Assembly (NCBI GenBank): GCA_018136815.1
Contig: CM030931.1
Coordinates: 1,529,398 to 1,593,397, forward strand
Reading direction: 5' to 3'
DNA: 64,000 nt
Origin: Isochrysis galbana
Lineage: Eukaryota > Haptophyta > Isochrysidales > Isochrysidaceae
Of the stretch, positions 20,837 to 31,565 are shown in pieces; position 1 is the stretch's first letter; each line of letters opens with the position of its first letter. The translations under genes were made by a program, and so were the position numbers. A model generated the notes under the pieces. That model saw only the letters and a program-made list of their open reading frames with translations, was not told the DNA's origin and ran no database searches.

Positions 20837-23800
20837 CTAGCAGTTGTAGCTTGGAGCTGGCTGTGGCGACACCTTGTTGAGCAGTTCGCGCAACCATGTC
20901 GACACCTCGAGTTGGCGCTCGATCTCTTCCGAACGCGCAAATCCGGCTTGCCGCTCCGCCTCAACTTTCTGCTCCTCCCGGCGCGCAAATCGCCGAAAGA
21001 AGGAGGCAAGAGCGGGAGCACGGGTTGGTAAGGCGTCGAGATCGGCGAGGTTGACCGTCAGTAGGTCGTAGGCGACGAAGCTTCGCGCGTCGGCCCATGC
21101 GGCACTTCCACCCGATATTCGCTCAGTGTCACACTCATACCTTTGTGAAAGGTGAGTGAGGACGGTGCGGTAGGCGCGCATGTCCGCTGCAACTTGCAAT
21201 GCTTCGGAGCGCGAAGAATGGCGTTTTGCATGGGCCATTTCCGCCAGATCGTCGCTGAAGGTCGCTTCATGCACGAGAAGAGTCGCGCCGCGGCCCGCCT
21301 CACAGAGCGCCGCACATGGCCGCGTGTCCCCCGAGTATACGAACCTCCACCCAGCCGCGTGGTCGAGGACAACTCCCCACGCGTCGAAGCAATGCGTTAC
21401 GCGCACTGAGCGCAGAGCACGCAGCCCTAGCCCCGACTCGCGCAGAAGCCATTGTCGTTCGACGCAGCGAGGGGAGTTGAAACTGGAGCAGCTGACAAAA
21501 CGATAGCGAGGGCGAGTGATAGACGGAAGCAATGCAGCATACTTGTCAAGCCAGCGCCCGTATGCAACAGGTCCGACGATCAGAAGAGGCGATGCAGCTT
21601 CTTTGTGTGATCGGCAGGCCTCTGCCGCCGCGAGCACGGTTGGAACTCCTAGGTGATGGTCAGCATGCATGTGAGAGATCCATATCAGACGAAGGCGGCT
21701 GAGCGCACTCGCCGCGCCTGAGAGGCATGATGGGATAACACCGGTGAACAAATTGGTGGCCAATGCTACGAGCTGGGGAGAATTGGTCAGAAGAGGGAAA
21801 GCCTGGCTTCGATACGATACTTCAAGGCGTGGGGGAAGTTGTTGAGTCGAATTTGCGAATATCGAACAGATTATTGGACGCGGAAGTGTGTGAGCCATAA
21901 GGCGCACTGTCAGCACAAGAGACTCGCCAAAGCAGATTACTCATTCGTCCTCAACTCTTACCTGCAGCTCCAAATAGGCGCATCAGCTGCCCAAGCGATC
22001 CCTCGCCAACGTCAAGAAATAGTCCACCGCGCTCGAAGGCATGCAAGAAAAGTGCAGAAGGTGCGCGGTGCTTCGAGGGTACCGCACAGCCAGTACCAAG
22101 GAAGCACGTTAATAGCTGACGACGGTCTGCCTTGAGAACGCAAGCGGGCGGGGCCGAGACGTCGCGCGTTATCGGTGCAGCTGCGGCGGCTTCCGACGGA
22201 AGCGCAGGTGGCCCTTGGGCCGGAAAATTTGGGTGGAATGGAATTTTCGTCCGCTTACGCATGTAGTCGTCGGGCAATGGCATCTGCGTTGTTGGCTGAT
22301 GTACTTCGCTCGCCGTGGATGGTGCTATTGGGTCCGGCTCGGAGAGCACTTCTCGGACTTCTGCCGCGATTTCGGCGAGATTTCGCTCCCCAAGACAGCT
22401 GGTGGTGTCGGCTTGCAAAACCTGCTGTGTCGCCGAGCACGATTCGGAGGTGCTCGCTGAGGACGCAAGACGATTCTCGGGCTCTAGAATTCCGATGACA
22501 CGCTCCACGAGGCTTGATTGGATAGTCGAGGGTTGAGGCATGCTTGCCGCTACGGCTGCCTGGACACTGAAGTTGTGGTATTTTTGCGGATGCATCGGAA
22601 TCTGGAAGCTTGCTAGAGGGGGCACGCGTTGCAGTGGGCTCGGCAATTGCGCAGAGATGTGGGGCAGCCCCTCAACATCGAGGAACACCTCCGCGTTGCC
22701 CTGCGCCGGAAATAGATCTGTCCCCGCGAGAATACCCAGCAGCGACTGCTGCTCTGCAGCACTCACAAAAGCGGCGTGAGGTTTGGTCGCGTCCTTGCGC
22801 GGAGGTAAGGGTTCGTTCTCGAGCATCACATGTGTTACACTAGGGCCTAGCTGCTGCAGCCACGACCTATACTCAGTCGAGACAGCAAGTCGTGAAGGAA
22901 CGGCGTGCAGCGCGAGCAAGATTGCCGACGGCATGTCACCAACACGCCAAGCACAACAGCTGGCACAACTCGTAGTCCCACTGTCAGCAGGGGCACATCG
23001 CTTGTCGTAATCAGGCTGTTGTGCGGAGCTCGGAGCGGGATTGGCGGAGATGCGTGCGAAAGTCGTGGGCTCCGGCAATGTGTACGTTGCAACCGCCCCT
23101 GTGTGGTTGCAACCATCGGAACAGTCCCGTTTATGGCTTAAGTCCATCGGCTGACGATTCCCAGCTGCACTACTGGTAGCAAACACGCGGGTGCCTTTTC
23201 TTTTTGCGTCCTTGGACGCCATGCATTCTAGATCTTGGGGCCACAACGACGATCCATCGGTAGGTGTCTCATATGACTTGTATACATTGAGCCCAAGGAG
23301 CAGCGGGTGGCAACGCAGCGCATACAGTTGAGACGCGGTCATCGCGCCGCAAAAAATGATGGCAGCGCCTCCCCATTCGATCAGGTAGCTGAAGCAAGTT
23401 GCCTGTGCGTCGCATCGAAACCCAACACCAACATCACTTGAAATGGCGCGCGAGCTAGGTGCCCTTAGCGCGGGCCATTCTTCTTTCACACCTAGGTCAA
23501 AACAATGCTGCGCTGTCGCTGGGGCAACGGCCCGTTCCAAGGACTGCGTGCTCGGCGGCCTGCCGTGAACATCTCGAGGTGGCGAAAGTGGCTGCGATTT
23601 GAAGCCTTCAAGCCAGCCATGCCGCGCCATCGTGATTGGCGCAGGGTTCCGCATCGAGCCAGTATTCTGCACGTGGATGCCTTTGGACGTCTTGCTGTGG
23701 GATGGAGATGATACCGAACTAGCAATGGCATTTGAAGCCAAACCCGCCCACTTGCGGGTTGGCGAGGTTTTGGGCCGGCCGCCGGCTGGTAATGTCGAGG

Positions 23801-24998
23801 GCGAGGATTCGGCACGGGACGGTTTCGGCTTTGGACGCAAAGCCGCGGCGGCGGCGGCACCTGAGCTGGTTGTGAGCCACTGTTTGACCAGGCGATCACG
23901 AAGGAGGGCGTCGGTGGCCGCCTTCCGCAAAAGGAGTGCTGAAAGCCCACGGCCGCCTCCACTGGACAGCATCTGCTCAAAGAGAAGGGGTGTCTCACCA
24001 GCAGCTGTGGCACCAGATGTGCTTGAGGCGCCTTCAGACTCTCGCGACGCCAACGTGTCCGTATTGGCAGCTTGGTCATCTGACAAATCAGAGTCTTCTG
24101 AATCGGACCTTCTCGATTTTCCGTCAGTGCTCAAATTGCTTGCGCTATCTTCTACGTCGCTTTCGCTATGACTAGTGTTCCCGCCGCTCTGTGACACGCT
24201 GCTATCGTCACTGCCGTTCGTACTGCTTCCGTCTTCGTGACTCCCAGAGGTACCATCTTGTGAGCCCAAAGAGGTGGCAATGCCAATCCTTGGTAGCCCG
24301 CAGGGCCCCGGTTGGCAATCCTCTTGACATGCTTGAGCCAGAGTGGAATTTTCAGAAATTTCAGACAGCAGTCCCAAAGATGAAGTCTGAATGCGTCGGC
24401 GCTTTGATGGAGGGACATTCATCCCTGTGCATCGATCACCATGAACTCCAGCAACAACCCGGCGAGAATGGTGTTCATTTAGCCACTCATAGCAACACTT
24501 GTGCGCTCTCGCCGTTGAACCCAGCCCATCCATCGCCAACGGAAGAATCAGAATGTCCCCGATCGCCTCTTGTCCGGGTTGAGGTGTAGCCCAGCCATTC
24601 GTCCCGGCGTTGCCAAGGTGCGTCTCTCTCCCACCCCACGAGAGGCTCTCATCACCCTGCAGCTCGACTGGCTGCACGACGAGACTCTTGAGGTGAGCGA
24701 AGAGTCGCAGGGAGGCAATGTACGCGTCGACTCCTTCCGGCCCGATCACAGCGATCTGCTCTGTCCCCGCCTGTGCGAGCGAGAGCAGCAGGCCAGGCAG
24801 CCCGGCAACTGCGGCGGGTGCGAGCGATGTGAGCAGAACCGCGTCGAGCCCACGGTGGAGCTTCAGCTTGTGCTCGGCGGCGAGGCGCTGGAGCCCCTCG
24901 GTGGCGTTAATTAGCAGTCTTCGCCCATCCGCGCGCTCGACCATCGCGCAGGGCGTCGTGCCGTCCTCGCCCGTCCCAACGACGACGAGGCGCACCAT
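20837..24998 (-). CDS. ELAC2: tRNase Z, long form (ELAC2-like), with large low-complexity insertions
   Basis: Cuts the 3' trailer from precursor tRNAs. Two exons: 24998-21962 and 21906-20837, with a 55-base GT-AG intron (21907-21961) in phase 1; about 1368 residues, long for the family. The N-terminal half has the degenerate metallo-beta-lactamase fold typical of the long form (MVRLVVVGTGEDGTTPCAMV, EGLQRLAAEHKLKL, AAVAGLPGLLLSLA). The C-terminal half has the catalytic parts: CFLGTGCAVPSKHRAPSA, DVGEGSLGQL, SHMHADHHLGV (the HxHxDH zinc box), YSGDT, VHEATFSDDLAEMA with AKRHS, and LTHLSQRY. The middle (residues about 200-800) is Ser/Thr/Asp-rich filler. The start is 145 bp from the oppositely transcribed transposase remnant. 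The catalytic residues appear intact, so it is probably functional; nuclear or organellar location is not decidable here. Confidence 0.92.
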
Positions 24999-25051
24999 CG
25001 TGCCATCGCCTGAGCACAGAGAAAAGAGAGGCAGGACAGGTAATAGGAAAT

Positions 25052-25108
25052 AGGAGTACTCTGGAGTAGAGTGGAGTACTCTACTCTAGAGTAGAGAGTA
25101 GAGTAGAG
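25052..25108. promoter_or_regulatory. Palindromic GAGTACTC/CTCTAGAG cluster between divergent genes
   Basis: The 145-bp gap between tRNase Z (minus) and the transposase gene (plus) contains GAGTACTC-type words, TCTAGA and repeated GTAGAGTA. A similar cluster precedes the 7-TM gene. It may be a bidirectional core promoter; this is inferred from position and repetition. Confidence 0.4.
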
Positions 25109-25142
25109 GCTTGCGCTTCGCAGAGCGGCCCCCCCCCTTCCC

Positions 25143-26040
25143 ATGGCTCCCAGAGCCATCCCCAAGCCCCAGAGGAAGCCTAAGCCGGCCCCTGGGCACT
25201 ATACTATCCAGGCCCGCGATCTCCGCGCCAGAAACCGCGCAGCCGCGCTCGAAGACGTCCGGAAGGCTGCAGCGTACTGCCGAGCGAACAGCGTCGGAGC
25301 CAAAGCAGCAATGGCCACAAGGATGTTCCCGCTGGCAACGCGGCATAAGGTCACAGGAGAGCTGCAGAAAGCGCAGGGGGACGAGCAACGAACGCGCGAC
25401 TCACACTCACAGATTCTCACAAATGTAGAGCGGCGCAAGCTCGCTGCATGGATCCTAGCGCGCGCTGACATGCATGAGCCCCAAAACAGGCACCAGATAT
25501 CCGTCAAAGTGCGCGAGATGCTCGCGGAGCGGCACAGGTTCAACCGGGCGAAGAAGTTCGGCAAGGGTACAGTCCTCCTCAACACACCCGAGCTCAACCA
25601 CGTGAACTCCGACCTCGACCTCTCCCATACGTTCTTCCAACGCATCTTCCCGTGGTGGCGTGCTCACGGTATCGACATCGAGGAGGGCAGCTCAAGGGCA
25701 GAAGAATATCGAAGGGGGAAGAAGTACACGGAGGAGGTTGTTCGTAACCACTTTCACGGCGAGTATGGTCTGGAGGCCGAGCTCATCGATGCAGGGGTCA
25801 TGGACCCTGAGACCAAGGTAAAGGTAAGCATGCGCCCCCCTCCCGCGCCCCCCGCCCAGCACTCGCGTGTACAAGCGCATGCGCAAGCATGCCCCCCTCT
25901 CGCTCGCATGTACTCAGGTTATCAAGGATCAAGGACACCCGCCGCGTTTTAAATGCGGACGAGACCCCGCAGGCCTTGGACGTCCCTCAACGCGGGCGGC
26001 GGGCGAAAGTGGCCAAGCGCAAGGGCAAGGCGGTCAAGCA
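25143..26040 (+). pseudogene. Truncated DDE-type transposase gene
   Basis: The first exon (25143 to about 25822) starts MAPRAIPKPQRKPKPAPGH, is basic and helical, and looks DNA-binding (RNRAAALEDVRKAAAYCR, RRKLAAWILARADMHEPQNR, DLSHTFFQRIFPWWRAHGI). An intron follows; donor GT at about 25817 or 25823. A second exon near 25930-26040 reads DTRRVLNADETPQALDVPQRG, where NADETP matches the first-Asp box of pogo/CENP-B-like DDE transposases. The rest of the catalytic core is missing because the sequence runs into a LINE in the opposite orientation. Exact splice sites are uncertain. The family assignment rests on the short ADET box and the basic N-terminus, so an unrelated DNA-binding protein is possible. 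Its intact start next to tRNase Z is notable. Confidence 0.55.
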
Positions 26041-28147
26041 ATATCTTGGCGTTCCGTATATTATGAAGTTTACGAGTAGCGTCCTCCCATGAATGGAGAG
26101 GCTCTGAATCCCTTTCCACGCCGCGACTTTTTTCTTTAGCTTGGCGTAAAGCTTCTCCCAAAAGGAATCATTGTCGGGTCCCTCCCAGAATGGTACTCCT
26201 AGTATGGTTGCGTATTCTCCTTCACCTAGTGTTTTAAGGTAATCTAGTGCCACGGGGACTCGCGCTCCTGTAAGAGATCCCATGCGTATTAGTATACTCT
26301 TCCTTTTGTTCACTCTAGCCCCGGTGGCGGCTCCGTAGATGTCTAGAATCTGCATCGCCTTTCCTAATGACTCGAAAGAGTTCGCTAGAATTTGCGTATC
26401 GTCCGCGAATTGCGAAAGTCTCAGCTCTCTAGGCCCTATCGTGATTCCCCTCATCTCGGGATCGGCGTTGATTAAGCGCGTCAGGCCCTCGGCCACTAAG
26501 AGAAAGGCGAGGGGAGATAGCGGGCACCCTTGAGGCATACCACAATGTATCGTGAAGGGGTTGCTACGCCTTCCATTGGCCTTGATCCACCGGGTCGGAA
26601 GTGAGTCCGTGTTCGTTAATAGCGTTAGCCACCTAGAGTAGCCGGGGCCGAAGCCCAATGCTTGTATCGCTTTATGATAATACTCCCAGCTGACTCTATC
26701 GAAAGCTTTTTCCCAATCTATGGCCAATGCTAGGCCCTCCTCGTCCGTGTCGTCGAGATACGCTTGTACTAGCTTCAGAAGATGGGTGGCTTCGCCTATC
26801 ATGCGCCTGGGTACAAAGCCTACTTGCTCCCTGGAAATAATGGTATGGATCGTCCTCTTGAGCCTGTTAGCTAAGACCTTTGCGAGAATTTTGTAGTCCG
26901 TTTGGAGCAACGTGATAGGTCTATAGTTCCTCGGGTCTCTGGCGTCCCCGTTCTTATAGAGTAACGTAATGTCTCCCGAGCACGTGTCCTCCGGGAGTGC
27001 CCCCGTCCGGTATGCCTCTTGAAACATGTCCATCAGTTGTGGGGCTACGAGTTTTTCGAAGCTTTGGTAGAATTCCATCGGGATGCCATCCGGCCCCGTG
27101 GATTTACCTTTTGCCATTTGGCGTATCGCCCTGATGATCTCGGAATAGCCGATGGGCTTATCCAAAAAGGACCTATGGCTCGCCGGTATCTGGTGCTGCT
27201 TCAGCGCGTGGAGGAGGGGTTCTGCGCCTTGTGATGCTTTCTCGCTAAAGAGCCACACGTAATACTTCCGCAATGAAGCTAAGATGGCGGAATCCTCGGT
27301 AGCTATATTATCCTCCTCTAGGGTTGGTTGTGGGTCCTCCCATCTCACCCCTGCATGCATCGCTGTGATGTCTCCATTAGCATGTCTAGGCGTGAATCTT
27401 CTAAAAAATTGCTTCGTGACAAGCTCTTCCGCCCTTATGATTTTTTCCGCTAGAGGCGGGGCCGGTGAGAACGTACGCCTTTTATCTACTACTTTACGGT
27501 TAAGTTCAGCTATGGAGTCTAGCCGGGCTACGTTGGGGATTGCCTCCATCTGGGCTTTCCTAGCAGCCGCTACAGCGTCTACTTCCATTTGGGCGTACGT
27601 TCGTCGTTTGCGAAGCTCCACCGCTTTCGCGAGGAGGATCGAGGATACTTTCCTTTTAGATTCCGTCCACATCGAGAGTTTGCCCCTAGCGCCTTCTCCC
27701 GGGGGGGCCGTATATAGTCGTCTCCAGAGGAGGTTAATCATCTCTCGCGTATCCGGGTCTTCCAACACCTCCAGCGGTATCTTGGCTTCTATCTCCGTCG
27801 CCCGTCTAGGCGGGGCTATTGCGAACGTCGCAACCACCGGGTGGTGATCCGATGCCGCCATGCCCGTGAATAGTTTGACGTCTATGTATGCTTTATACCA
27901 TCTCCACGTGGAGTAGTATTCCGCCGCGTATACGCGGTCTATCCTAGTGTAGGTCTGGTGCCCGCATCTCGTGTATTGGCCTTTAAGGCTCGGATTGACT
28001 AACAATTGAATGTCCGTGAGGCCGTGCGTGGCGAGCGCCCTCACAAGGGCTCTGCCTCCCGAATTCGCGTAAGGGGCCGCCCCCTCGCTAGACCTGGTAT
28101 CTCTATTAACGTTCTCTACGCAATTAAAATCGCCACAACACCACAAA
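26040..28147 (-). mobile_element. LINE (non-LTR retrotransposon) ORF2 fragment: endonuclease C-terminus and reverse transcriptase
   Basis: A continuous minus-strand frame of about 700 residues. It starts inside the apurinic-type endonuclease (CCGDFNCVEN, RIDRVYA, ASDHHPVVATF) and runs through the full RT: KGKSTGPDGIPMEFYQ, NYRPITLLQTDYKILAKVLANRL, EQVGFVPRR, AIDWEKAFDRV, GMPQGCPLSPLAFLL, and the catalytic FADD (LSQFADDTQIL). It ends shortly after RT at GRTLLVNFIIYGTPRYCL, so the 3' third and any poly-A are missing. The first part of the endonuclease is also missing: at 28147 the sequence flips to an oppositely oriented coding segment. This is a broken copy rather than a simple 5'-truncated insertion. 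Confidence 0.85.
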
Positions 28148-28166
28148 CAAAGTGCACCTTATCCTC

Positions 28167-28858
28167 ATGCTTTGCCATGAGGACGAGAGCGCTCGGGGCC
28201 GCACGGGCAGCACAACAAAACCAAGCAACGCAAAACAGGGTGAAGACTCAACCCTCCCGCCCCCCGTACCCGTACCTGTCACGCAGGTGGCTCTCACCGA
28301 CGAAGACCTTGAGCCCGAAGGGGAAGAAGAATTCGACAACTCCCTCGAAATCTCCATCATATTTACGCCCTACGAGCGCGGGTACAAAATCAAAGACGAG
28401 GAAGCCTTCGGCGCGATTGTCGCGCACCTTAACCAACTGGAAGGCGTCGACCTGGAGCCCGACTATATCTCCAAGAGTGCCTCCGGCCCCTGGGAGATTC
28501 TAGTCACAGCAGACTGCGCAAATCAATTCCGCGCGAAATTCAAAGACGTAGCGGATTTTCGCAAGGCAGGCATACTCTGCCCGGTGGCGGTCAAGTACCA
28601 AACTTTCGACGACAAGGCAAGGGATCTTCTACCCCGCGCGTCGAACAAAGCGCTGGCTAGCGCCTTCAAGGACTCCACAGCGCACCTAGTGGTGCGGAAT
28701 TATAAATTCGAGATGAAAAACCACATCAGCATCAACACACTCGCCAAGGCGGTTGAAAAGCAAGGATTCTTCTTTCTCCAGGGCAACCAAGAGCGCACCA
28801 AGGTCCTCACCAAAGAAGGTATCCTGGTCACCCAAGGCAAAAAAGAAGTTTATCACTT
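28167..28858 (+). mobile_element. ORF1-like coding segment, inverted against the LINE ORF2
   Basis: An open frame of about 230 residues from MLCHEDESARG to KKEVYHLYV. It is Pro/Glu-rich at first (PPPVPVPVTQVALTDEDLEPEGEEEFDNS), then has a globular, basic part (IFTPYERGYKIKDEEAFGAIVAHLNQLEGV, GILCPVAVKYQTFDDKARDLL, FEMKNHISINTLAKAVEKQGFFFLQG). I do not recognise a named domain. It abuts ORF2 head to head within 20 bp of the endonuclease break, so it is probably the ORF1 of the same element, inverted. That is how twin priming leaves LINE copies, but the missing 3' end means later rearrangement is needed too. Confidence 0.5.
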
Positions 28859-30148
28859 ATACGTATGCGGCGCACAGACAGTCCATACACATATATTACG
28901 AATACACACGCGCACTGCCCCCCCAATTCGACCCCTTCGAGCCCTGTAGCCGATCTGCTGACCGGCCGCGCCTGCCGAGAGAGACGCCAACTCTGACTTT
29001 TCAGCCAGGGAAGCTTGCTGCCAGGCGGGTGTGGGCTGGGGCGGGGTCAGGTGCTCGGTACGGCACACCCAGGCCAAGGCCGGGCGGGGGGCTCGCGCTG
29101 CGCGCGCGCTGCTCGCACCTGGCTTCTGGCGCTCGTCTGCGCGCTGCGAAGGGGGGGGAGTGCGAGAACGACCTGGAGGCGAGCGCGGCGAGCGTGAAGG
29201 GGCACATCGCGGCAGGCAGCGTGGGGGGGGCTTACCTTTGGTGTTGGCCGCGTGAGTACACCCCTGTGGCAAGCTGGGCTGCCAGAGAGGAGTGGGGGAA
29301 GGGGGGGGGGAGGGGAGCGGCGCGCGGCGGGCCTCCGCGACCGCTGCAGCGGGTAAGTCCCCGGCACCCGGGGAGATAGCCGCTGGAGCGAGCCCTTATT
29401 GTCACTTTTTGGTACCAGATCTCCCACTGTGCTCCCGGGAGATATTCCATCAATCTGAAAGACTTCAGCGTATCATACCGCTGGAGAGATACCGACTTTC
29501 GAGGGGCTTGCTATGGGCACTCGAGCTCCTCAGGCGCCTTGAGGAAGACATTCCTCGATTGGCGGGGCGGAGTTTTCATATTCAACTCGCCAGCGGTCCG
29601 GCCTCTTCAGCAGAGGGGGGGAAATGCTGCGTTATTATTTCCCATTTCTTCGGTGTTAAGGTAAAGGGGTCGGCCCATGTGCACTACGTTGGGTCTGGCG
29701 TTGGGGGAGGGTCGGGACATGCCTCTTGGCAGTATTGAGTGTCGGCGTGGCCTAGGCCGCCGCAGTGTAGGGGCCCAGCCTTGCGATTTCCCCTATCGAC
29801 TGGCATGATAAAAGCAGTGATGCTCACCTCTTCGTCCAGCGTATCGCCAAAATCCCGACTCCCACAAGACGCCCTTTTGCGCAGCACGAGCACGCACGCG
29901 AGCGGAAGGGGAAGGCTTATAGGTCCCCATGTATGAGTCCACTTCGATGCCTAGGGTAGGCCATCATAGTGAGAGCATGGCTAAGGCAGCGACGGAACTG
30001 CAGACTGCAACGTATCAGCTGAAAGCTTGCGGCAATCCTTGGGTGGAAAGTCCCAAACGCGAAAAAAGGATATCCACCCACATATGATAGTGTCCTCGAC
30101 CACTTTGGTATAATCTATTCCAGTTGGAGGGTATCGGTCTTCTTGAGC
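28859..30148. other. Intergenic, GC-rich, no supported gene
   Basis: Contains a very GC-rich stretch with G-runs (28970-29380), then moderate-composition DNA to the end of the acetyltransferase gene. Reading frames are short, overlap on both strands and show no motifs. Confidence 0.5.
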
Positions 30149-31408
30149 TCAAATGTCACGAGGATCGAAGAAACTGTCCGCTCCCAGCGGACCCAATCGT
30201 GAGCTGGGGTCACCGTCACCGATTCTTTTCTGCCAAAAGGCAGGGGGCGCATCGAGCACGGAGTCGCTTGACTTCTTTCTGTGCCCCACAAGAGCAGATG
30301 CCACGGGTGAGTCCTCGTCGATGTTGATCACGATGGTTGCGAAACCCCGTGCACGCGCTTCCGAGTAGGCCGCCTCATAAACAACTCGCATTAGCGGCTC
30401 CCAAGCCGGTCCCTCTGCCACAGGTGCAAAAATGCGGGCACGGAAGGCAGTGCGGGATCTTGCCCACTCATATCCAATCAAGCTTGTGACTGCGCTCAAC
30501 ACTGTCCCTATACACGCAAATTTAGATAGGAACGTCTGTGCGGCTCCGGCCCAGAGGATGCCCAACGCGCTCGTGATTACAAGCGCAAATGCCGCGGGCG
30601 CCAGAGGCGAAAGCTTTGTCCAGACGTCTATTGGCAGGAAGAAGCGAACAGCCTTGAAGCCTGTCAGCGTTGACCCATTCCACAAAACCAAGGCTGCCGT
30701 TGAGCAGCTTTGAGACTGGTCGGAGGCGGCGGGCGCGTCAGTGGCGGCAAAAGTGGCGAGTAGGTTGGGCGATTCAAAGAGCCGCTCGAATTCCGCCCGC
30801 GAAAGCCCCAGATCCCTTCTTGCATAGTGGGCACAAACGAGGTTGAGGGCCTCCTCCTTGGTGAGCTGGCGCACACACCCTCTACGGGCAGCCAGGGATG
30901 CATCTCGGCGAGACGTGTACACTGGTAAAAGAAGCGGGCGAAAGATGAGGCAGCGACGCGAGGCCTGCACCCAGCCGAGCCGCGTATACAGCTTCTGTGC
31001 CACGAGATTACTGCCGTTGACGGTCAGGTAGAAGTATTTGACCCCAAGATCCTTTGCTCCAGTCTCCGCCGCCACGGCCAAGCTAGAGCCGATGCCTCGC
31101 TTGCGATAGGCGCTGTCTACGCGCAAGTCGAAGACGTAGCCGCAGAGTACCTCCTCGCCGTGCGCCCACAGCTGCTTGATCGCCACGGCGATCACCCCAC
31201 AGATGGCACTGCCGGCACGCACATCCTCACAGACAAAGATGAGGTGTGCACTGAACTGGCGCGCCTTGGCCGCAAAGTCCTGGTAATGCCAGAAGGCGGC
31301 ACTGATCAGCCCGCCACCGAACCGTAACTCCGACCCTGAGATCTCGAGCTGGAGGCAGGCCTCGCTGTCAGACGGCTGGTACTCGCGAATGAGCAGCCCG
31401 TCGGACAT
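30149..31408 (-). CDS. GNAT-family N-acetyltransferase, HOOKLESS1 (HLS1)-like
   Basis: A single-exon frame of 419 residues. The N-terminal 150 residues form a GNAT fold: MSDGLLIREYQPSD (first strand), GVIAVAIKQL, then motif A VFDLRVDSAYRKRGIGSSLAVAAE with the acetyl-CoA loop (RKRGIGSS, the Q/RxxGxG/A rule), YLTVNGSNLVAQKLYTRLGW (motif B) and RPLLLPVY. The second half, with two hydrophobic stretches (LAPAAFALVITSALGILWAG; FACIGTVLSAVTSLIGY), is like the extended C-terminus of plant HLS1-type proteins. These transfer an acetyl group from acetyl-CoA; the substrate is unknown. The 150 bp just upstream is a GGC/GGA-rich run that would read as SPPPP on this strand but in another frame, so I do not extend the start. 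Confidence 0.82.
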   Translation of the reverse strand: MSDGLLIREYQPSDSEACLQLEISGSELRFGGGLISAAFWHYQDFAAKARQFSAHLIFVCEDVRAGSAICGVIAVAIKQLWAHGEEVLCGYVFDLRVDSAYRKRGIGSSLAVAAETGAKDLGVKYFYLTVNGSNLVAQKLYTRLGWVQASRRCLIFRPLLLPVYTSRRDASLAARRGCVRQLTKEEALNLVCAHYARRDLGLSRAEFERLFESPNLLATFAATDAPAASDQSQSCSTAALVLWNGSTLTGFKAVRFFLPIDVWTKLSPLAPAAFALVITSALGILWAGAAQTFLSKFACIGTVLSAVTSLIGYEWARSRTAFRARIFAPVAEGPAWEPLMRVVYEAAYSEARARGFATIVINIDEDSPVASALVGHRKKSSDSVLDAPPAFWQKRIGDGDPSSRLGPLGADSFFDPRDI

Positions 31409-31413
31409 CGAGG

Positions 31414-31565
31414 CGGCGCGCCCGACCTGCCCCGAGGGTGGGCGGAGGCGACGGTGGTGGAGGCGATGGAGGCGGAGGAGACGGTGGCGGAGAAGGCGGC
31501 GGTGGAGACGAAGGCGGCGGCGAGGGTGGAGGAGGCCAGGGTGGTGTAGGCGAGGGGGTTCGCTA
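31414..31565. repeat. GGNGGN-rich repeat (SPPP-coding on the minus strand)
   Basis: Imperfect GGCGGAGGCGAnGG repeats of the kind that code Ser-Pro-Pro linkers in algal proteins. A similar tract is at 56074-56200. It lies directly upstream of the acetyltransferase start in a different frame and may be 5'UTR. Confidence 0.7.
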
